Positions 33,255 to 43,147 of a stretch of DNA of 64,000 nt are shown here, piece by piece; the first letter of the stretch is position 1, and each line of letters opens with the position of its first letter. Made by a program: the position numbers and the translations under genes. Below the pieces are notes generated by a model. That model did no database searches, had not been told where the DNA came from, and was given only the letters and a program-made list of their open reading frames with translations. Origin of the DNA: Torymus aiolomorphi (taxonomy: Eukaryota > Arthropoda > Insecta > Hymenoptera > Torymidae); the NCBI GenBank assembly GCA_036365515.1, contig CM070877.1, positions 91,140,522-91,204,521 of the forward strand, read 5' to 3'.

Positions 33255-33420
33255 TATATTTACTACGATATCTTATATATGTGTGAAATAGAATTTAAAT
33301 GATATAAAATTATTATTGTTTTAGCCCTTCATAGAAATTAGGTTCACTGCATCTCTATTGTAATTTTCTTATTTTATTGTTATATTTATTTATATTAATG
33401 ATACTCACTTTTGGTTTCAG

Positions 33421-34310
33421 ATTACAAGGTGGTCAAGTTAAATTGAGGAAAGGCCTGGGCTAGGATTTGAAGTCCAAATTCCTTTATTTCCCTTTAAATT
33501 CCTTCCAAAAAAATAGAATAATGTTGGCCTTGATGTTGTTCTTATTGTGAATTGAATGATGACCTCTTTTTTGATTGTCACTATTATAGGGTTTTAATGG
33601 ACAGTTTCTATAACTTCCTTTAGACTGGCCTTATTTAATTATTCGTCGAATAATTCTTTGTGAGGTATAAATGTATAGACACTTTCTTTAATTTTTATTA
33701 GTTGATAAAAATTTTGTAAACGGACAATTAGATTTCTTTTGTAATAAACTGACTTCATTTGATTAATGACACGTGGTCGATATGAAACTTTTATCTACTT
33801 AATTCTTTCTTTTAATACTTTGAAGTTTAGTCTGTACTTTTTGAATGCTTGCTCTACACTACTTCCTCGGGGCCCACTCGTTGAACAGGCACGCGCGAAC
33901 TTCATCTCCACTCTACATTTACTCTCTCACTCTCTCTCTCTCATGCTCATGTACTCAGATGGGGCCGGTAAGCACGCACGCTGGTAACTCGTCCAGGCGG
34001 TGCTGCCTTCGTTAGCTCGTAGCCGCGTCGCAAAACTTCAAGCGCGTGTGCTTCGGACGCAGTTGCTGCGTGGTCAGCTTCCTCCCCTACTTGTCGATCG
34101 GAAGAGGGTGTTGTGTTTCAGCTGATAGCGCAATGAAAAGAATGAGTGCTTTGTAGCCTCCACTAAGTATCGGCCGTCAAAGACACATTCTTTTCGTTTA
34201 GGCTTATTTTTTAGATTTTAGAGTTTTAGATTTTATTTTAGACGTTCTACTATGAACAATATTTGAAAAAAAAATTGAAAGTTTAATTTCATTCTACGCG
34301 TAACGTAACA
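33421..34310 (-). other. Candidate 3' LTR region of ERV1
   Basis: On the minus strand a short purine tract (AATAAGGGG) near 34314-34325 is followed by TGTTACG ending at 34310, a common start of Ty3/gypsy LTRs. The region contains a GC-richer block (33885-34130) and a CT/GA repeat (33925-33945). No second copy exists in the window and no clear other end was found. The assignment is tentative. Confidence 0.3.
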
Positions 34311-34556
34311 ATAGCCCCTTATTGAGAATGTTGACGTCCTCGGCAATAATGGGGCGCGTCACTAGGTGTGTGATAGATTGCTACTGGTGGCTGGTTTAAG
34401 TCCGATACGACTTCGAATCGACATAGAAGTCCGACGGCATTATGGAGGTAATAGGATTGCAAAAGGGTTGGGAAAAAAGTATTTTCCATTTATTTCTCAA
34501 AAATAAGGTGGTTTATTTATTCGAAGGGTTTCGAGGATATATATAAAAGGACAAGT
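34311..34556 (-). other. ERV1 3' non-coding segment
   Basis: Short region between the last reading frame and the candidate LTR. It contains a TATATATAAAAGG stretch on the plus strand near 34537 but no supported gene. Confidence 0.35.
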
Positions 34557-34796
34557 CTACTGGAGGATGCACATGGCTTCTCCCTCTGGTGCTTGGATGT
34601 CATCATCCTGGGATAAGTCCGGCGTTTGGTAATCAGCTTCGTCGTCAAACCTTGGGTTAATCGAGAAGGTGGAAGTAGCCGTTGTGAGTTCATCTACCTC
34701 CGTGGTCTGGGTAGAAATGGTCTCTTTCTTTGACGTCGTGTTATCGGCGGGTTCGTGTAGGCCCCACATAGTCAAAGGACTTGATGCACATGGCAC
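34557..34796 (-). CDS. ERV1 small acidic reading frame (79 residues)
   Basis: The product is rich in Thr, Ser and acidic residues, without a recognisable domain. It overlaps the preceding Cys/His frame in a different frame and could be its frameshifted continuation. The stretch TISTQT resembles TIATQT in the tail of the second ERV2 envelope, but this is too short to rely on. Confidence 0.35.
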   Translation of the reverse strand: MPCASSPLTMWGLHEPADNTTSKKETISTQTTEVDELTTATSTFSINPRFDDEADYQTPDLSQDDDIQAPEGEAMCILQ

Positions 34797-34971
34797 AATG
34801 CCGGTTGAAGCTTCGTTTCCTCACTAGCCGACCGCAGAGGCCATGTGTGCGGGTTTCTTGACGCACCTGCCATTGGCATACTCGCTCGTGGTTTATATAC
34901 AGGCGATAACTGACGTTCCGTCCACAAAGGGGGTGCAACTTGTATAGCCGTTGGCTTTTAGGGAGAATAGG
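34741..34971 (-). CDS. ERV1 accessory frame with two C-x11-H-x3-C motifs
   Basis: A small basic protein. LCGR...H-ERV-C and LCGR...H-CAM-C have the same spacing (C-x11-H-x3-C) and share the LCGR lead, as if one zinc-binding unit were duplicated. The frame is open upstream to about 34971, where the previous gene ends one base out of frame, so it may be the tail of that gene after a frameshift. Zinc binding is inferred only from the pattern. No known family was recognised. Confidence 0.5.
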   Translation of the reverse strand, partial: PILPKSQRLYKLHPLCGRNVSYRLYINHERVCQWQVRQETRTHGLCGRLVRKRSFNRHCAMCIKSFDYVGPTRTRR

Positions 34972-34975
34972 GGGA

Positions 34976-35401
34976 TTAGAACGTCGGACGCCGTAGCGTG
35001 GGTTTGGGTTCCTTTACTGCCCGATCTGCACTTTCGGGGCGAAAATATTTTATGAAGATTTGATGTACTCCTCGGTGGCCCACTGGCAGGGTTTGGTAAT
35101 AATCAGTATGCCCAAATTGACAAAAATAGATTAATGCGGTTGTTTCCGCCGCTTTAATGCGAATGAGGATGTTGATCCGGAGTCCGTCGGCATGTTCCCA
35201 CCGTTTTCCTCGTCGGTTCCCCATCTCGGCCAATCGTCGGGCTTCCCATATTTCTTGTGGATCTCTGGGGCCACACATTATGGCCTTTAATGACGTGGGC
35301 CTCTTTACTTGATCGGGGGAAACGGGTGTATGCTCGTCAACCCTCGAAGTGTCGTCGCTTAACTCTTCACTTTCATCTTCATCCTCTTTACGTAGGCCCA
35401 C
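34976..35401 (-). CDS. ERV1 accessory frame with RRM-like domain (141 residues)
   Basis: The acidic N-terminus (1-35) is followed by a domain at about 75-130 that fits an RNA recognition motif. It has a first beta strand RINILIRI, a helix, FCQFGHTDYYQ and an RNP1-like strand HQIFIKYF (113-120), then ESADRAV as second helix. The aromatic positions in the RNP1-like strand are kept. It lies directly after another RRM-like frame. It may be part of one longer protein now split by frame changes. The call rests on pattern only. Confidence 0.5.
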   Translation of the reverse strand: MGLRKEDEDESEELSDDTSRVDEHTPVSPDQVKRPTSLKAIMCGPRDPQEIWEARRLAEMGNRRGKRWEHADGLRINILIRIKAAETTALIYFCQFGHTDYYQTLPVGHRGVHQIFIKYFRPESADRAVKEPKPTLRRPTF

Positions 35402-35409
35402 TTTAAATA

Positions 35410-35841
35410 TTTCATTATTACCATTATACAGCGGTCGACGGTTTCAAATGAGACATAAATTGACACCCGATTCCCATCTCGCACGGGAGTGGAAATCTCT
35501 ATCGGTCATTCCTTTTCAATGATGGAGAGTAGCGTAGGGGTCGATCGCATATCCTCATATATAATAATAGCTGTTCGAGGGTTATCCTCATCGGGCCGTA
35601 GTGAATAGATGATAAGTCCGATGACTTCTTCCACCTCCGGTTCTCCCGTTCTTGGTTCTGTTATGGGCCTCTCAGCAGGCTCCATTGTCGTGGTCTCACG
35701 GGGCCGTAATCCTGCGGCTCGTCGATATCTATCGAAGAAGGAGACGGTTCGTGTCTCCACTGGCTCGTTAGGGGTAACGGGTGCTGTAATGGCAGGGAGG
35801 CCACAGGCCCGCCCGTATCGTTTGCATAGAGTAGGCAGCAT
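35410..35841 (-). pseudogene. ERV1 accessory frame with RRM-like domain interrupted by TGA
   Basis: From ATG 35841 the frame runs 111 residues to a TGA at 35506-35508, and the same frame stays open beyond it to about 35410. An RRM-like pattern spans the stop: a first strand AIIIYED (residues 91-97) and helix STPTLLSII before it, then an RNP1-like strand RVSIYVSFE and helix DRCIM after it. The N-terminal half is Pro/Glu/Arg rich and probably disordered. A splice-acceptor-like site (35845-35862) sits four bases before the ATG. It reads as an accessory gene with one nonsense mutation. Confidence 0.5.
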
Positions 35842-35844
35842 GAT

Positions 35845-35862
35845 CTAAGAGAAAATCAAAAA
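35845..35862 (-). promoter_or_regulatory. Predicted 3' splice site before the second ERV1 accessory gene
   Basis: On the minus strand TTTGATTTTCTCTTAG is followed by ATC and the ATG at 35841. Confidence 0.5.
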
Positions 35863-36004
35863 TAAAAATGAAAATTATTATTATGATAATATATATTATA
35901 TATATATTTTTTCTTTTTTTTTCTTTTTTTCTCAGGTAGGTGTTTAATGGGTTTAGGTTCACGGACAAGGCGAGTTAGTAGGGATCCCGGGTTTGTGGTG
36001 TGGA

Positions 36005-36742
36005 TTACAGTGGAGGTCCAAGAGCGTCCTTATCGGTTAAGCTCATTTGGCGTTGACAACTAGTATTGTGTAACTTTCGATTACGTCGATCGATGGTCCT
36101 GCCACAGGGGATGTGGACAATCTCTAATAACTGATTCGTTATAGAATATTGTTGTAGTCCTCTTTTAGCTCGGTAGCGTCGTTTACTCCAATGCAAGGCA
36201 TGCAGGGCATCAAAGCTGTGGAAATATTTGACAAACCCATGGGATAGCCTACCACTTCGATCCTTGATGGTGTAACAATATTCCATCGGTTCAAATCGAG
36301 CGAAGTGTTGGAAAAATTCCTCATGCATTAACTTTTCGTTTTGGTTATGATGTTTCGAACTTGATCCTTTGGTGAGCCAAGGCAATTGACAAAACACTCG
36401 GCATTCGTCAATTTGGGTTGTTTTTGGTTTTGGGTGATGTGGCACAACATGGACCTCCGACGTAATTCGAGGTTGGGGTGTGTCTGTGATGTTATCTTCC
36501 GGTAAATAAGGCTTTAGGTCGATTTCCAGGAGCCATACATCTTTTTCTTGTTCGGCAGTTTTTGCATGATCTGTTTGTTCGAAGGAAAGAATGTTAGTTT
36601 GCGTTGTCAAGGTCTCTGATAGGCGTCGGGTGGCTACAATGGATCCTGCTTTTTGGAAGCATGTAAGGAGTCCACCTAAAGTAAGATCTTTGATACAGGT
36701 GATTTCGACGTCGTGTTTTCTATGTTGGAGGGTTGAAGCCAT
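36005..36742 (-). CDS. ERV1 accessory gene with RNA recognition motif (245 residues)
   Basis: Residues 1-110 match nothing known to me. Residues ~115-185 look like a canonical RRM: RNP2-like RVFCQLP (115-121), helix HEEFFQHFARF, strand MEYCYTIKDRSG, RNP1-like SHGFVKYF (167-174) and helix DALHALH. MEYC...HGFVKYF recalls the RRMs of RBM45-type RNA-binding proteins, from memory. The C-terminal 60 residues are basic. It starts nine bases after a good 3' splice site, directly downstream of env, so it likely had its own spliced message. An RRM gene in this position is not part of the usual errantivirus set. A role in RNA binding is inferred. Confidence 0.65.
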   Translation of the reverse strand: MASTLQHRKHDVEITCIKDLTLGGLLTCFQKAGSIVATRRLSETLTTQTNILSFEQTDHAKTAEQEKDVWLLEIDLKPYLPEDNITDTPQPRITSEVHVVPHHPKPKTTQIDECRVFCQLPWLTKGSSSKHHNQNEKLMHEEFFQHFARFEPMEYCYTIKDRSGRLSHGFVKYFHSFDALHALHWSKRRYRAKRGLQQYSITNQLLEIVHIPCGRTIDRRNRKLHNTSCQRQMSLTDKDALGPPL

Positions 36743-36751
36743 CTTCGGTTG

Positions 36752-36766
36752 CTGGAAAAAGTGCGC
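36752..36766 (-). promoter_or_regulatory. Predicted 3' splice site before the ERV1 RRM gene
   Basis: The minus strand reads GCACTTTTTCCAG, then nine bases, then ATG 36742. It has a pyrimidine tract and CAG at the expected place. Confidence 0.55.
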
Positions 36767-36767
36767 T

Positions 36768-38739
36768 TTAATCAGTTTCTGCTGAGGGAATAAAAGGCTT
36801 GGGCCCCCGTATCGATTGGAAAGAGGCCCTTAGGGTTGATCGAGGATTAGGGGACATTTTAGTTGTTGGAGTGAGGATTTCGTTTTTCTGAGGAGGGAAG
36901 TTGTATACCGGAAGGATTCTTTGGTCTCGACGACGGGGCCAGCGCCGAGTGACAAACAGGGAAGCAACCACGATAACAACCAGAACTTGCAAAGCGATTC
37001 CACTGTACACGAGCGTATGGGTAAAAGTAGTTGAGCGTTGGTGTTAACCAATTTCGTGCATACGTGATATTATAGTATGCAAGGATTCTTTTTTGGGTCC
37101 CCAAGGGTTCATTTGGCTGGAAGTGGCTTGATCGGAAGCTTCGTAGTGAGCGACATCGGTGGTGTTATGTGTTTTGATCTCGGGATATAAGTCTCTGATA
37201 TCTAGCGAGAGGTCCGGATTATATATATATATATATATATATATATTGGGTGTTAGAAGTCTTAACACAGGTGGAGGTCAAGATAACCTGAGTAGTTTGG
37301 GCTGTACATCTATCAGCTAGTCGTAAAATCCCTACGCCTGTAATTGTGACAGCTTGATAGACGTCTCCTTTACAGGAGATTCTGAGAGTTTCACTTGTTG
37401 GGGTGGAGTACAGCCATGTTCCGTCGGTGTCTAAATATGTCCATTGGGTAAAAGGATCGGACTTTATGACGACAGAGCACAGGGAGAGTGCAGTCTTACT
37501 GGGGTTGATCAGCATTTCGACTTCACAAACCTTTTGAGACGCTGCCTTGAAGATTATATCCCGAGGTATTCAGATATATCCATACTGGGTATCTAGATAC
37601 CCCTTCAAATGTTGTTCGTTGAATTGAAGGTATCGTTGTTGGTCTTTGCTTAAGGCGGGATGATCATATTCGAATATCACATATACCATAGAGTGGTGAT
37701 TTGGCATGGCCGATTTTTGAGGGATGGCCACAGAGTGCAGCCGATACAAATCATAAGCGGTCCTCTCGGTTAAAGGAAGAGTCAAACTCGCAATTGCCCT
37801 ACCGTTGTGGTAAGTAGCGTCGATGGTTGCTATCCTAGCAACCTCCTCCGCTCTCGCGTGATGCGAAGGTATTGGGAGATCCACATCGTTCTCTGCTTGG
37901 CGGACGTCGTTGATGATCTTGTGAACGGTATCCTGCCGCAACAATATCGGATGAACCATGCGGTTGAACAAGTCGTTGAGAATATGGAGTATTTCCCGAC
38001 TGCTGTACAATAAATGGTCGAGTTTGGCCTCTAATTGGCGAGAAAAGGTGCTCAACTCCCATAGAAAGGTGTTCTTTTCCGATTCTTTGGTTAAGGCAAT
38101 AACCATATTCTGTAAGGTGACTTCTAAGTTCTTCAATAGGGAACGGTGAGTCGCGGTGATGTTGTACAATTCTTCTAAGCCAGCGGAGAGGATGTGCGTC
38201 TTCTCCTCAGTAAGTTTGACAAGATTGGTTTGGTCATGAAATAGCTGATCGATATTGTTGTTGATTACGTCTTCATCGTCCATGGTCATAGGTACAAACA
38301 GAGTTTTGCTGAGGCTTCCAATAACTCCAAGAGGTGCCATTCTTTTGGCCCTCATATCCAGTAGAGGAGGTGAATTATTGATTTCCTTGGCGTCCATCCT
38401 CTCGGCGGTTAGTAGTATCTCTTCATGTAATCGTGCTAAACTCCGTGTCTTGATGTCGAGTAGGTCCTTGTTCAGGATTGTGTCGCAGCCTAGCTCGTCG
38501 AAGTGAATAGCACACCGTTTATGACTGTCATCGAGATTCATCTTGGGCCCATGATTTCCTATGAAGGCGTGGAGATCTAGATATATGATTATTTTCCAGC
38601 TGCCCTTTTGGACTCGTACTGGCCGGACCCTTTCGTAATATATTCCAGGGTTCGTCTCGATAGCTGTCAACTCATAATAAGGTCCAGCGGCAACAAGTGT
38701 TCCCGCACACGCAAGCATAGCATAAAGTAGAGAGCGCAT
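36768..38739 (-). pseudogene. env: ERV1 envelope (baculovirus F-like fusion glycoprotein), broken
   Basis: The minus frame from ATG 38739 has a signal peptide (1-18), NPGIYYERV near 30-38, a furin-type site RAKR at 130-133 and a hydrophobic fusion-peptide-like stretch APLGVIGSLSKTLF. A long helical region and LYRLHSVAIPQ follow. This frame stops at 37570. The C-terminal ectodomain continues at 37219-37515 (WTYLD...WLYSTP...C), then a TA microsatellite (about 37221-37246) interrupts it. The membrane segment and basic tail are in frames at 36768-37104. At least three breaks make it non-functional. Such proteins mediate membrane fusion in errantiviruses. Confidence 0.88.
37221..37246. repeat. 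(TA)n microsatellite inside the ERV1 env pseudogene
   Basis: Thirteen TA repeats interrupt the env coding sequence just before its membrane segment. Confidence 0.9.
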
Positions 38740-38762
38740 AGTGAAGGCAAGCGTGATGAAAC

Positions 38763-38790
38763 CTGAAATACATGCAAATATTAGTTAGAA
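38763..38790 (-). promoter_or_regulatory. Predicted env 3' splice site of ERV1
   Basis: On the minus strand a branch-point-like TTCTAAC (about 38784-38790) and TGCATGTATTTCAG lie 24 bases before env ATG 38739. Errantivirus env is normally made from a spliced message. Confidence 0.55.
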
Positions 38791-40787
38791 GATTCAGAGG
38801 GATGGACGAGTTTAAGTTTATCCGTATGTTTACGGATTCTTTTGGCATTAGGCAATTCAAGGAGGACATTGTTTTTTCCTAAAATTTCTATTATTTTTAA
38901 AGGTTTGTTATAAAAACTATCGAATTTTGATACGGGTTTATCGAAGTCGGGAAACAATAGGATGGGATCCCTACATAAACATTGTTTGAGGCACTTGAAC
39001 GCAGTTCCTTGGGGTTCATCCGAATGGAATTCTCGGTTCTTCTTTTGTAGTTCATAAAGCGGTTTCGCTATCTTGGCATAGTCTTTTATGAATCGCCGAT
39101 AATACCCTGTGAGGCCCAGGAATTCTCTAACATTCCTCACTCCTTTAGGTCGAGGGAATGTTTTAACAGCTTTGATTTTCTCTGGATCGCTCGCTGACAA
39201 TATGACCTAAGAAAGCGACCTCTTTCCTGAGGAAATGTACTTTTTCCGGTTGTAATACCAAATTAGTTTCAGCTAAGCGGGCGAAGAACTTGCGCACTCG
39301 CCGATCATGTTCTTTCAGAGAGTTAGCATGGATGATGACGTCGTCCATGTATACTAACATCTTTTCGCATTCCAGACCTCGCTTGATTTGATCCATCGTC
39401 CTCTGGAAAGTTGCCGGAGCATTCTTCAATCCCATAGGCATGCGATTAAACTCATAGCGTCCCGCCGGAGTAGAGAAAGCTGTCTTCCACTTATTTTCCG
39501 GCGCCATCTTGATTTGGTGGCCAAGTCGAATACGGAGAAATATATGGCTCCTCCTAACTGATCGAGGATGTCGGCGATGTAGGGTAGTGGGTAGGCATCT
39601 CCAACAGTTTGTTGGTTCAGATCGCGGAAGTCGACCACCATCTTCCATCTTGGATTTCCCTCGGAGTCAGCCCTCTTGGGGACGATCCAAATCGGAGAGT
39701 TGCTTGGACTGGTCGAGGGTTCAATAACTCCGTCCTTAAGTTTCTTATCTATATCCCTTTGAATGAACTCTTTATGGATCGTAGGATGACGATACTGCTT
39801 TGCATTCACTGGCAGGTTAGGTTCAGTGGGAATATAGTGTTCCACTAGATCGGTGCACGGTAAGGCATCTCCCGGCAAAAGGAACACTTGAGGAAAATCG
39901 GTGATCAACTTGTCCACGCTAGTTCTTTCTTCGGGATTTAGGTGATCCGCTGAAATGAGTTTCTTTAGCTGTTGAATTCTTTCAGCCATGTCCAGAATAG
40001 GATTATTTGAACTAACTTCTATTTCATCTCCTGAGCCTGGTTCGAAATCGAGGGGTGCGAATTCACAAGGGATGATCTCGCGGGGGTCAACTTTGATAGT
40101 GATGTCATCGTCTCTCGTATTTATGGCGAGCACCTGGCATCCTCCGTTATCGACACGTACTACTCCCTCTCCTACATAGACGTCGTCATATCCAACGTCA
40201 ACGCGAGGAAGGTATCCCTCTTCCACCCCTTTATTGATAACGTTAATTCGGACGGCTTTACGTGATCTCTTGGGCATGATATATCGTATGGGAATGGGTT
40301 TTGTCGTGATTTCTTCAGGATGTTTAATTTCCTCAACCTTCTCTGGTTCGGTTGATTTTGGCAAGATTGTTTCCCTATATGCACCACATAGGTTGACGGC
40401 AGGCCGAGGTGATGGTGTACTTTCGTGCAGGTCAACAAATGAGAGGGGATGCATCACATCTCCTCCTATCATGAGCGCATTATAGTGATATGAAATCACA
40501 GCTTGTTCTTGTTCCAGATAGTTCCTTCCTAAGACTCCGTCTTGGCTTATACGGAAATTATCATACGTCACCAAGAACGAGACAGGATTACCTCTGATGT
40601 TGAGTATAGTCGTGCCTAGGGTATTCACTGTTTGGTCACTAATCCCAATCAAAGGAATTGATTGAGTAGTGTCCTCCAAGGCCCTTCGGTCCAGCGCACC
40701 GATCTTAATAACATTAACGGCCGCCCCATTATCGATCATGAAGGTCAACCAAGGTCGCCGGCCTTCAGGCACCCTGACTCTTACCAC
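38781..40787 (-). pseudogene. pol: ERV1 pol (protease, reverse transcriptase, integrase tail), broken and internally deleted
   Basis: The frame opens at 40787 in the -1 frame relative to gag, as expected for a gag-pol frameshift. Aspartic protease is seen as FMIDNGAAVNVI (DNG in place of DTG/DSG). RT follows: WKMVVDFRDLNQQTV, YFSVFDLA, a frameshift near 39520, then PMGLKNAPATFQ, VYMDDVI and FLGHIVS. A further frame change lies near 39195, then FLGLTGYYRRFI. After PILLFPDF the sequence jumps within a few residues to an integrase C-terminal stretch (ILGKNNVLLEL... KLKLVHPSE). RNase H and the integrase catalytic core are therefore deleted. It cannot have been autonomous. Confidence 0.9.
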
Positions 40788-42120
40788 GATAGGGTCGTCT
40801 TCCCTCGGATTGTCTCTTCCAGTTGGGCCACAGGCACCAATCCGTACGAGGTTCCTTGTGTTCGAGTCATTAGGACTCGAGGCGTAGTCGTTGAGTTCTG
40901 TGGTCCGTTCTGGGCACTCTGATACATTTGATTGTGTACGGTCGGGCGAGACCCCGGCGCTGACGTATTGTTCGAGTTCGGGCTCGCCAGGGTTGATTGT
41001 GGGCGAGCCCCTTGGGAGTTTAAAGACGAAGAAGGCCCAGCGGTATTGGCGCTTAACTGTATTTGGCCATTGTTATTTGTAGGTGGCGCTCCTGCAGGGA
41101 GAGCATTCGGATAATAAAACCGCGAGTCTTGGTAGCTTTCGAGCCGCGGCGCACCTTGATTATATCCGCCTCGGCCTCGGGATCCTCGTCGAGGCGCATA
41201 TCCTCCTCGACCCTGGAAAGATCCTCCGTCAGCATGGATGGGGTAGTAGGACGGGCCACCTGAAGGGTCGTGTAGGTTAGTCACAAAGTAGCCAACGAAT
41301 GGCGTTTCGTTTGGTTCCGCGTATTCTGGTTCCGCTATTTCACTTGTCTCCTCAACACACCCGACATATGCTGGGCTCACCCCATGCTGTTGTTGGGCCT
41401 GTTATGATTGGTTGCCACTAGAAAAGTTCGAGTAGGATTGTGTAAAATTTCTCCCCTTTAGGTTTTGGGAGAGTTCCTGGTCTTCGTGGTAGCGATTAGA
41501 GTAAGCCGTCTGAGTTCAGCCGTCTGGGAGTATTCTAGAGCGAATACATGACTCGATACGTACAGCTTCCTTATAAGCTGCATCTAGATCTGCTGAGTGA
41601 CACGCATCAACCCCGTTACTTATGTGGGCGGGAAGTCCTCGGATGAATATCTCCACAGCGGCTTCTCTCATGGGAACCATCATAACCCATTGAAGGCAGC
41701 GCCCTTCTCTTCCTTTAGAGCACTTTCAGCTCCCATGAGAAGAATGTTCAGTTTGTCTCGGAAATCCCCAACCGAGTCTCCTTGGACCATTCGGAGATCA
41801 TTAAACTGGAAGTTATAATACGAAAAATTCTTTACGGGTGCGAATTGCTGTTTCAAATCTCTCACGAGGTCGTCTATAGTGGTGAACGCGACTCCGTAGG
41901 TAGAGTTACGTGCAGACCCCCTAAGCCTACCTAGCACCTTCTTTATAAACGATTCCCGTTGAGCTTCGGGAATGTCTGCGTCTGCATTTCGCACGTCTTG
42001 GTTGAAGTCTTTCAGGGGAATATTCTTCCCATCGAAAACAGGGATCGCTGCGATAGCGGCTTGCATGGCCATAGTAGTGGCCATGCTGATCATGAGAGCC
42101 TAATTGTCCTGATCTGGCAT
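40781..42120 (-). pseudogene. gag: ERV1 gag, broken
   Basis: The N-terminal frame (from ATG 42093, or ATG 42120 with a TAG at 42100-42102) reads a Ty3/gypsy-type capsid region: IPVFDGKNIPLKDFNQDVR, DLVRDLKQQFAPVKN, QGDSVGDFRDKLN. It stops at 41680. The C-terminal part lies in 40781-41380 and is rich in Gly/Arg (GRGGYAPRRGSRGRGGYN) and Asn/Ser/Pro. It looks like an RGG-type nucleic-acid-binding tail without a CCHC knuckle. Between 41380 and 41680 the frame is broken. Confidence 0.82.
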
Positions 42121-42725
42121 GGTGGTGGCAAACTTTTACGACGCTGGCGACGATGACGAGAAGAAAAGGATCGAAGCAACAGAATTCGAACTTATCCCTT
42201 ATTTACAGCAAGATGAATGCATGCAGCAGTGAGAATCACCAGGAATGACAATGGAACGATCGGCCAACAAAATCACCTAAGACTGAGGGGGCTGAAACTC
42301 GGGTCCAACCGATCGACTTCGGTTTCAAGGGCTGCAAGTTGTTTGGTGATCGCCGGAGTTTCCCTCATGGACCGCCCGACCCACTTCCCGACGTATTGGC
42401 TGACTTTAGTGACTTTAGAATTGACCCGGCAACAAATCCCGAGAAGAGATATGCGATGGGCCCTTTCTAATCGTAACTCGGATTTAACCTCGCGGAGTTC
42501 AGCTTCGAGGTCGTCTAAGCGACTGCACGTCTCGGCAAATCTGTTGATTAATCGGGCTTCACTGAATACTGTGTGGAATTCGGGGACTATACCGCGGACG
42601 CGATGGATTGAAAGTGAACTAAAATATCTAAGGTTGCTCGACGAAAAGAAAACAGATTGAGATATAAAGCTGGAAGCGCCAGCACAATGACGATAAGGCC
42701 TAAGAGTGAAAAAGAATAATAGCAA
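42121..42725 (-). CDS. Coiled-coil reading frame upstream of ERV1 gag, uncertain
   Basis: A 150-residue minus frame (42273-42725) has a heptad-like segment (RLINRFAETCSRLDDLEAEL and following) and ends about 150 bases before gag. The sequence ...TTCTTTTTCACTCTTAG near 42700-42716 resembles a 3' splice site just inside it, so the true start may be later. It could be an ERV1 leader ORF, a displaced gag N-terminus or a host exon. No family was recognised. Bases 42121-42272 hold nothing further. Confidence 0.35.
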
Positions 42726-42784
42726 TGAAGAGCTAGACGCAAAGGCAACACAAAATAATAGGGTTACACTAGGATAGTTTTATG

Positions 42785-42895
<111 letters not shown>

Positions 42896-42904
42896 CTTTT
42901 ACCA

Positions 42905-43112
42905 GATTTATGGAGCCCTTTTATACACATGAGCATATTTATGGAGCCCGTTTTCTTTTATGGAGCCCGGGTCCCATAAAATATTCTTATACGGCGTTTA
43001 TGGAGCCCGATCTAGAGTTTCTATACCCAGAGAGGGATTATTTCTTTAGTCACTTGTATACGGAAACTCTGGGCGTAGGTACTAATATACAGGGATGGGC
43101 CCCATAAAGGGG
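42905..43112 (+). repeat. 'TTTATGGAGCCC' repeat element, copy 2
   Basis: Closely matches 22771-22975, including 'CACATGAGCATATTTATGGAG' and 'CTAATATACAGGGATGGG'. It follows a TA run, as copy 1 does. Confidence 0.85.
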
Positions 43113-43147
43113 TTAAGTGATAATTATAGACATATATAGACATGCTT

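Larger units (their letters stand above)
34311..42725 (-). mobile_element. ERV1: errantivirus-like retroelement with post-env accessory genes, defective
   Basis: Minus-strand order is gag, pol (protease, RT, then the integrase end), env of baculovirus-F type, then about 2.2 kb of extra reading frames before the candidate 3' LTR. Every core gene is broken by frameshifts, an internal deletion or a stop. No 5' LTR or primer-binding site was seen; the right side gives way to a TA tract at 42787. It is an old, immobile copy of an insect endogenous retrovirus. The base composition is richer in GC than the flanks. Confidence 0.88.

Noticed and set aside
42217..42660. 147-codon plus-strand frame opposite the coiled-coil frame
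   Set aside because: Antisense to a frame with better protein-like features; no motif.
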